DNA of 64,000 nt from Amnibacterium sp. CER49 (GTDB taxonomy: Bacteria > Actinomycetota > Actinomycetes > Actinomycetales > Microbacteriaceae): NCBI RefSeq assembly GCF_029846255.1, contig NZ_JARVWQ010000001.1:868001-932000 (forward strand). The letters are read 5' to 3'. This document shows positions 60,488-64,000 of this stretch, one piece after another. Within the stretch, counting starts at the first letter, position 1. Each line of letters begins with the position of its first letter. Both the position numbers and the translations under genes were made by a program. A model generated the notes under the pieces. The model made no database searches, was not told the origin of the DNA, and saw only the letters and a list, made by a program, of their open reading frames with translations.

Positions 60488-61252
60488 TCAGACGAGCGTG
60501 CGCCCGCCGTCGATGTAGAGGACGTGCCCGGTGATGAACTGAGCGTGCGGGGAGGAGAGGAACAGCGCCGGTCCCGTCAGCTCCTCGGGGGTGCCGAGCC
60601 GCCCGGCGGGCACCTGTGACTCGAGCTCCTCGCGCTTCCCCGGCTCCGCGAGATGGTGCGCGGTGAGGGGCGTCTCGATGTAGCCGGGCGCAAGGGCGTT
60701 CACGGTCACGCCGGCCGCCGCCCACTCGCGGGCCATGACGCGCAGCAGCTGGTTGATGCCGCCCTTCGACGCCGCGTAGGGGCCGTGCGAGTGGTGCGCG
60801 AGCAGGCCGGACACCGACGAGAGGGCGAGGACCCGGCCGGAGCCCTGCTCGACCATGTGGCGGCCGGCGGCCTGCGCGAGGCCGAAGAGCGTGGAGAGGT
60901 TGACGCGGAGGATCCGGTCCCACTCCTCCTCGGTGAAGTCGAGGATCGGGCGGCGGTCGTTGATGCCCACGGCGTGCAGCAGCACGTCGAGGCCGCCGAG
61001 CCGCGCGACCGTCTCCGCGACGACGGCGCTGCCGGCGCCGTGTGCGGTGAGGTCGGCCTCGATGCGCTCGCCGGTGAAGCCCTGGTCGCCGAGGGCGCCG
61101 AGGGCCTCGACGCTGCGATCGACGACGGCGACGCGGGCCCCCGCCGCCTCGTAGGCGAGGGCGCAGGCTCCGCCGATGCCGCCGGCGCCGGCGATGAGCA
61201 CGCGCCGGTCGAGGAGGCCGAGCCATGAGGCGTCGGGTGCGGTGTCGCCCAT
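60488..61252 (-). CDS. Short-chain dehydrogenase/reductase (2)
   Basis: A 254-residue classical SDR with cofactor motif IAGAGGIGGACALA, the Asp of VAVVDRS favouring NAD, catalytic Ser in ALSSVSGLL, and YAASKGG. The HAVGINDRRP segment replaces the usual NNAG. ATG 61252 follows AAAGGAG. First gene of the SDR-SDR-FAH-FAH operon, behind a consensus promoter and an operator shared with the opp operon. Confidence 0.9.
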   Translation of the reverse strand: MGDTAPDASWLGLLDRRVLIAGAGGIGGACALAYEAAGARVAVVDRSVEALGALGDQGFTGERIEADLTAHGAGSAVVAETVARLGGLDVLLHAVGINDRRPILDFTEEEWDRILRVNLSTLFGLAQAAGRHMVEQGSGRVLALSSVSGLLAHHSHGPYAASKGGINQLLRVMAREWAAAGVTVNALAPGYIETPLTAHHLAEPGKREELESQVPAGRLGTPEELTGPALFLSSPHAQFITGHVLYIDGGRTLV

Positions 61253-61270
61253 GCTCCGCTCCTTTGCGCG

Positions 61271-61287
61271 TCTCACTCTGCGAAAGC
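61271..61287 (-). promoter_or_regulatory. Operator of the SDR-FAH operon, related to the opp site
   Basis: On the minus strand CTTTCGCAGAGTGAGA (61286-61271) matches the opp palindrome at 13 of 15 positions, keeping TTTCGCAGAG exactly. It lies 8 bases downstream of the -10, a repressor position, and 18 bases before the SDR ATG. Confidence 0.65.
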
Positions 61288-61294
61288 AGGTTTC

Positions 61295-61323
61295 ACGCTA
61301 GGTCGCGCGTGCTCCGGTGTCAA
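61295..61323 (-). promoter_or_regulatory. Consensus promoter of the SDR-FAH operon
   Basis: TTGACA (61323-61318) and TAGCGT (61300-61295) are separated by exactly 17 bases on the minus strand. It lies inside the 3' end of the LysR gene; the TAG of the -10 is the LysR stop codon. Confidence 0.82.
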
Positions 61324-62212
61324 CCGCGGCGGACGCCGTGTCGAGCGCCACCTGCTCGAAGACGCGCACCACGGGGTCCTCGCCCCCGTCGCGGCTGCAG
61401 AGCAGGATCGAGGCCGGCGCGACGTCCTCGATCGGCACGAAGGCGAGCTGGTCCCGGCGGTAGTGCGTGGCGACCGAGGCGGCCGCGATGTTCACCCCGA
61501 CGCCCGCCGCGCAGAGCTCGAGGATCCCCTCGATGTCGTCCGCGGTGGGCCCTCGTCGCACCGGCCGGCCATCCGGGCGCGGGTCGACGAGCCAGGCGTC
61601 GAGCACCGCCGGGTCGCCCCCGGCGGGCGCGACGAAGACCTCGTCGGTGGTCTCCTCGATCCGCACCGAGGGACGTTCCGCGAGCGGATGCGCGGCGGCG
61701 ACCACGAGCACGCGCCCCTCCCGCAGCACCTCCATCGCGCGGATGCCCGGGAGCGGCGGCAGCGGCGCCGGCGTGAACGCGACGTCCACCGTGCCGGCGA
61801 GCAGCTCGCGCGGCGCGTCGAAGAACCCGAGGCGCCGCATCTCGAGCCGCAGGCCCGGGATGCGTTCGAGCGCGGCGGCGAGGATCCCGGTCGTGAGGGC
61901 GCCCGCCCCGGCGGCGACCACGCCGACCCGGAGCACACCGCTGCCGCCGCGGCGCGCCTCGGCCCAGTCGAGGACCGCCCGGTGCGCGCGCCGCGCCTCG
62001 CGCGCGAGCGGCAGCAGCTCGCGGCCCGCGTCGGTGAGCACGACCCGGCGGGGTCCGCGGTCGAGCAGCCGCGCGCCGAGCTGCGACTCGAGGCGGGCGA
62101 TCTGCTGGCTCAGCGTGGGCGAGGCGATGCGCAGCCGTCGAGCCGCCTCGCCGAAGTGCAGCTCCTCGGCGAGCACGCAGAAGTACTGGAGCGAGGTGAT
62201 GGGGACGTCCAT
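61298..62212 (-). CDS. LysR-family transcriptional regulator
   Basis: A 304-residue LysR regulator. The HTH is LHFGEAARRLRIASPTLSQQIARLESQLGARLL at about residues 18-50. The effector domain has VLRVGVVAAGAGALTTGIL, DVAFTPAPLPPLPG and GILELCAAGVGVNIAAASV. It is divergent from the quercetinase gene with a 110-base gap, the usual setting for direct regulation. The ATG at 62212 lies 7 bases after a TATCGT -10, so its mRNA is probably leaderless. The ligand is unknown; a flavonoid or aromatic compound is the natural guess. Confidence 0.93.
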   Translation of the reverse strand: MDVPITSLQYFCVLAEELHFGEAARRLRIASPTLSQQIARLESQLGARLLDRGPRRVVLTDAGRELLPLAREARRAHRAVLDWAEARRGGSGVLRVGVVAAGAGALTTGILAAALERIPGLRLEMRRLGFFDAPRELLAGTVDVAFTPAPLPPLPGIRAMEVLREGRVLVVAAAHPLAERPSVRIEETTDEVFVAPAGGDPAVLDAWLVDPRPDGRPVRRGPTADDIEGILELCAAGVGVNIAAASVATHYRRDQLAFVPIEDVAPASILLCSRDGGEDPVVRVFEQVALDTASAAVDTGARAT

Positions 62213-62219
62213 CCGCGGA

Positions 62220-62225
62220 ACGATA
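62220..62225 (-). promoter_or_regulatory. -10 element for a leaderless LysR transcript
   Basis: TATCGT on the minus strand ends 7 bases before the LysR ATG and no ribosome site is present. A matching -35 is not evident. Confidence 0.5.
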
Positions 62226-62322
62226 GCCTCCGCCTACCGCTCGGGAGGCAGGTCCGACTGGCGCTCGACCCGCTGCGTGCCGCAGCCTGTCCCGGTCACT
62301 TCAACGAGGAGGTCCGTCAGCC

Positions 62323-62895
62323 ATGTCGATCGACACCCCGCACCGCGTGGACGAGTCCGCGGAGCGCGACCAGTTCCCCGGCGTCCTGCCCGGCCGGCCC
62401 GTGCCCTTCACGCTCGGCAACGGCGAGGGCGAGAAGTCGGTGCTGTTCGGCGACCTCTTCACGATCCTGCTGTCGGGCGACGAGACCGAGGGCCAGTACG
62501 ACGTGTTCACCGCCGAGGGCCACGCGGGCAGCATGATCCCCGCGCACCTGCACATGTGGACCCACGAGATCTTCTACGTCGTCGACGGGGCGGTGCACGT
62601 CTGGATGGACGACGAGCACGGCACGAAGGAGGACCGGGTCCTCACCACCGGGGACTTCGCGTACGTGCCGAAGAACATCGTGCACGCCTACCGCTTCGAG
62701 GCGACGTCGAAGGTGCTCGGCACCTCGACGGCGGGCTTCGGCCGCTTCTTCCACGCCATGGGCCGCAAGACCGACAAGCCCGGCATCCCCGAGCCCGGCG
62801 AGATCTTCGTGCCGACCCGAGAGCAGATGCAGGCCGCGGGCGAGAAGTACGGCACCGTGTTCCGCCCCGAGTTCCGCTTCGACGAGGCCGAGTGA
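62323..62895 (+). CDS. Monocupin quercetin 2,3-dioxygenase-like protein
   Basis: A 190-residue single-cupin protein. Metal ligands are His75 and His77 (AHLHMW), Glu82 (HEIFYVVDG) and His121 (NIVHAYRF), the pattern of bacterial quercetinases. Length and spacing fit the monocupin QueD type of Streptomyces (about 186 residues) rather than the 337-residue bicupin of Bacillus. LGNGEGEKSVLFGDLFTILLSGDETEGQYDVFT at the N-terminus is also quercetinase-like. These enzymes open flavonols to a depside with release of CO. ATG follows GAGGAGG. It is translationally coupled to the next hydrolase. Confidence 0.82.
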   Translation: MSIDTPHRVDESAERDQFPGVLPGRPVPFTLGNGEGEKSVLFGDLFTILLSGDETEGQYDVFTAEGHAGSMIPAHLHMWTHEIFYVVDGAVHVWMDDEHGTKEDRVLTTGDFAYVPKNIVHAYRFEATSKVLGTSTAGFGRFFHAMGRKTDKPGIPEPGEIFVPTREQMQAAGEKYGTVFRPEFRFDEAE

Positions 62896-63695
62896 CGACC
62901 GTCCTCCGCGACGTCGTCTTCGCCGAGCGGATCGGCTTCCGGCCGCTGTCGCTCGACCTGCACCTGCCGGAGGCGCTGCCCGCCCCCGTCGTCGTGTTCG
63001 TGCACGGCGGCGGGTGGCGACTCGGCAGCCGCCGCACGTTCACACCCGGGATCCCCGAGGCGGCGTCGTTCGGCCGGATCACGGCGGCGGGCGTCGCGGT
63101 CGCCTCGGTCGACCACCGGCTGAGCGGCGAGGCACGGTTCCCGGGGCCGGTCGAGGACGTCGTCCTCGCGCTCGACTGGCTCGAGCGGGAGGGCGCCCGG
63201 CACGGCCTCGAGGGGCGTCCCGTGCTCTGGGGCGAGTCGTCCGGCGCGCACCTCGCGGCGCTCGCGGCGATCGCCGCGCCGGACCGCGTCGCGGGCGTCA
63301 TCGACTGGTACGGCCCCGCCGACCTGACGACCCTCGGCCGGCACCTCTTCCCCGACGACCCCGACCGCTTCGACCACGACGCGGGCACGCGCGAGGCGGG
63401 CCTGCTCGGCGGCCCGGTCGGCCTGCTCCCCGACGCGGCGCTCGCCGCGAGCCCGGCGCGGCAGGTGACGCCGGCGCTGCCGCCGTTCCTCGTCGCGCAC
63501 GGCGAGGCCGACGATCTCATGCCGATCGCGCAGAGCGAGGCGCTCGTCGCCGCGCTGCAGGCGGCAGGGGTCGCGGTCGAGTTCCACCGCGAGCGGGGTG
63601 CGGGCCACTTCTGGCGCGGGGCGACCGATGCGGGCGCCCTCTTCGACCGGGCCATCGGCTTCGCGCGGGAGCGCTTCCGCGCCGCGGCGCGTTGA
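62892..63695 (+). CDS. Alpha/beta hydrolase coupled to the quercetinase-like gene
   Basis: A 267-residue alpha/beta hydrolase of the BD-FAE/hormone-sensitive-lipase-like group. The oxyanion motif is HGGGW, the nucleophile elbow GESSGAH, the acid in HGEADDLMP and the His in GAGHFW. GTG 62892 overlaps the quercetinase stop by four bases (GTGA). A quercetinase forms an aryl ester (depside), so an esterase encoded next to it may cleave that ester; this is inferred from context only. Confidence 0.83.
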   Translation: MTTVLRDVVFAERIGFRPLSLDLHLPEALPAPVVVFVHGGGWRLGSRRTFTPGIPEAASFGRITAAGVAVASVDHRLSGEARFPGPVEDVVLALDWLEREGARHGLEGRPVLWGESSGAHLAALAAIAAPDRVAGVIDWYGPADLTTLGRHLFPDDPDRFDHDAGTREAGLLGGPVGLLPDAALAASPARQVTPALPPFLVAHGEADDLMPIAQSEALVAALQAAGVAVEFHRERGAGHFWRGATDAGALFDRAIGFARERFRAAAR

Positions 63696-63767
63696 CACCC
63701 CGTTTCCCCGTTCACTACGGTGCCCGGGACCGGGCCGCCGGCGCGACCGATCGAGGAGGCGCATCCC

Positions 63768-64000
63768 ATGGGCGCTGACCCCCGTCCCGACGAGCCCGAC
63801 GCGCGCAACCAGTACCGCATCGAATCCCTCGCGAAGGGGCTGCAGGTGCTGCGGCTCTTCGACGAGACGACGCGGTCGCTGAAGCTGCGCGACGTCGTCG
63901 CCCGCACCGGCATCCCCATGCCGAGCGCGTTCCGCATCGTCGCGACGCTCGAGGAGGAGGGCTTCGTCGAGCGCACCGACGACGGCGTCATCTCCCCCGG
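63768..64000 (+). CDS. IclR-family transcriptional regulator, N-terminal part (cut by window edge)
   Basis: The first 77 codons are visible. YRIESLAKGLQVLRLFDETTRSLKLRDVVARTGIPMPSAFRIVATLEEEGFVERTDDG is a typical IclR winged HTH. ATG 63768 follows GAGGAGG. The effector domain lies beyond the window. It is the nearest regulator whose family binds short palindromes like TTTCGC-N3-GCGAAA, so it is a candidate to control the opp and SDR operons. Confidence 0.88.
   Translation, partial: MGADPRPDEPDARNQYRIESLAKGLQVLRLFDETTRSLKLRDVVARTGIPMPSAFRIVATLEEEGFVERTDDGVISP

Overview
The window is very G+C-rich, densely coded DNA with no RNA genes, phage or transposases. Gene content (xth next to trpS, an FMN riboswitch before ribD-ribE-ribBA-ribH, F420-type LLM enzyme, actinobacterial PHO-box-like repeats, leaderless regulators, GTG starts in 4-base overlaps) suggests an actinomycete, most likely Microbacteriaceae. 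The family-level assignment is inference.

Layout. 1-5040: end of exonuclease III, then trpS-GNAT-HAD and an FAD oxidoreductase with an alpha/beta hydrolase. 5041-8738: riboflavin operon behind an FMN riboswitch. 8753-11140: ribokinase and a type-B carboxylesterase between two dispersed palindromic repeats. 11147-34570: a large L-rhamnose/rhamnoside region. It holds a CUT1 sugar importer without its own ATPase, two GH78 enzymes in the same operon, a nucleotidyltransferase with a third GH78, two LacI regulators, a GH3 enzyme, and rhaM, rhaI, the aldolase/lactaldehyde dehydrogenase fusion, rhaB and lldD. Together these would take L-rhamnose to dihydroxyacetone phosphate plus L-lactate and then pyruvate. 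LacI-type operators (TTGAA-N4-TTCAA and variants) lie at the importer, GH3 and rhaI promoters, and a weak variant lies at the nucleotidyltransferase promoter.

34639-41617: housekeeping and accessory genes (GlsB-like membrane protein, orphan NarL-type regulator, LLM oxidoreductase, sugar isomerase/epimerase, thiolase, HtpX, a nucleoside-hydrolase-like protein, an RbsD/FucU mutarotase). 41752-45010: a CUT2 sugar ABC importer under a CGAAACGTTTCG operator. 45274-47004: a secreted phosphatase with a PHO-box-like promoter, divergent from a fourth GH78 (47232-49841).

49956-63695: a second catabolic region. An Opp-type importer (one protein is a permease-ATPase fusion) is coupled to a second nucleoside-hydrolase-like protein. 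Upstream on the same strand are a GH1 beta-glycosidase, two FAH-family hydrolases and two SDRs. The importer and SDR promoters share a TTTCGC-N3-GCGAAA-type site, and an IclR regulator begins at the right edge. A leaderless LysR gene is divergent from a monocupin quercetinase translationally coupled to an alpha/beta hydrolase.

The main hypothesis is that the two regions together handle plant glycosides such as flavonol rhamnoglucosides. Glycosides would be imported intact, stripped by cytoplasmic GH78/GH3/GH1 enzymes, the rhamnose burned by the rha pathway, and a quercetin-like aglycone opened by the quercetinase and its hydrolase. The individual families are recognisable; the link between the two regions is inference.
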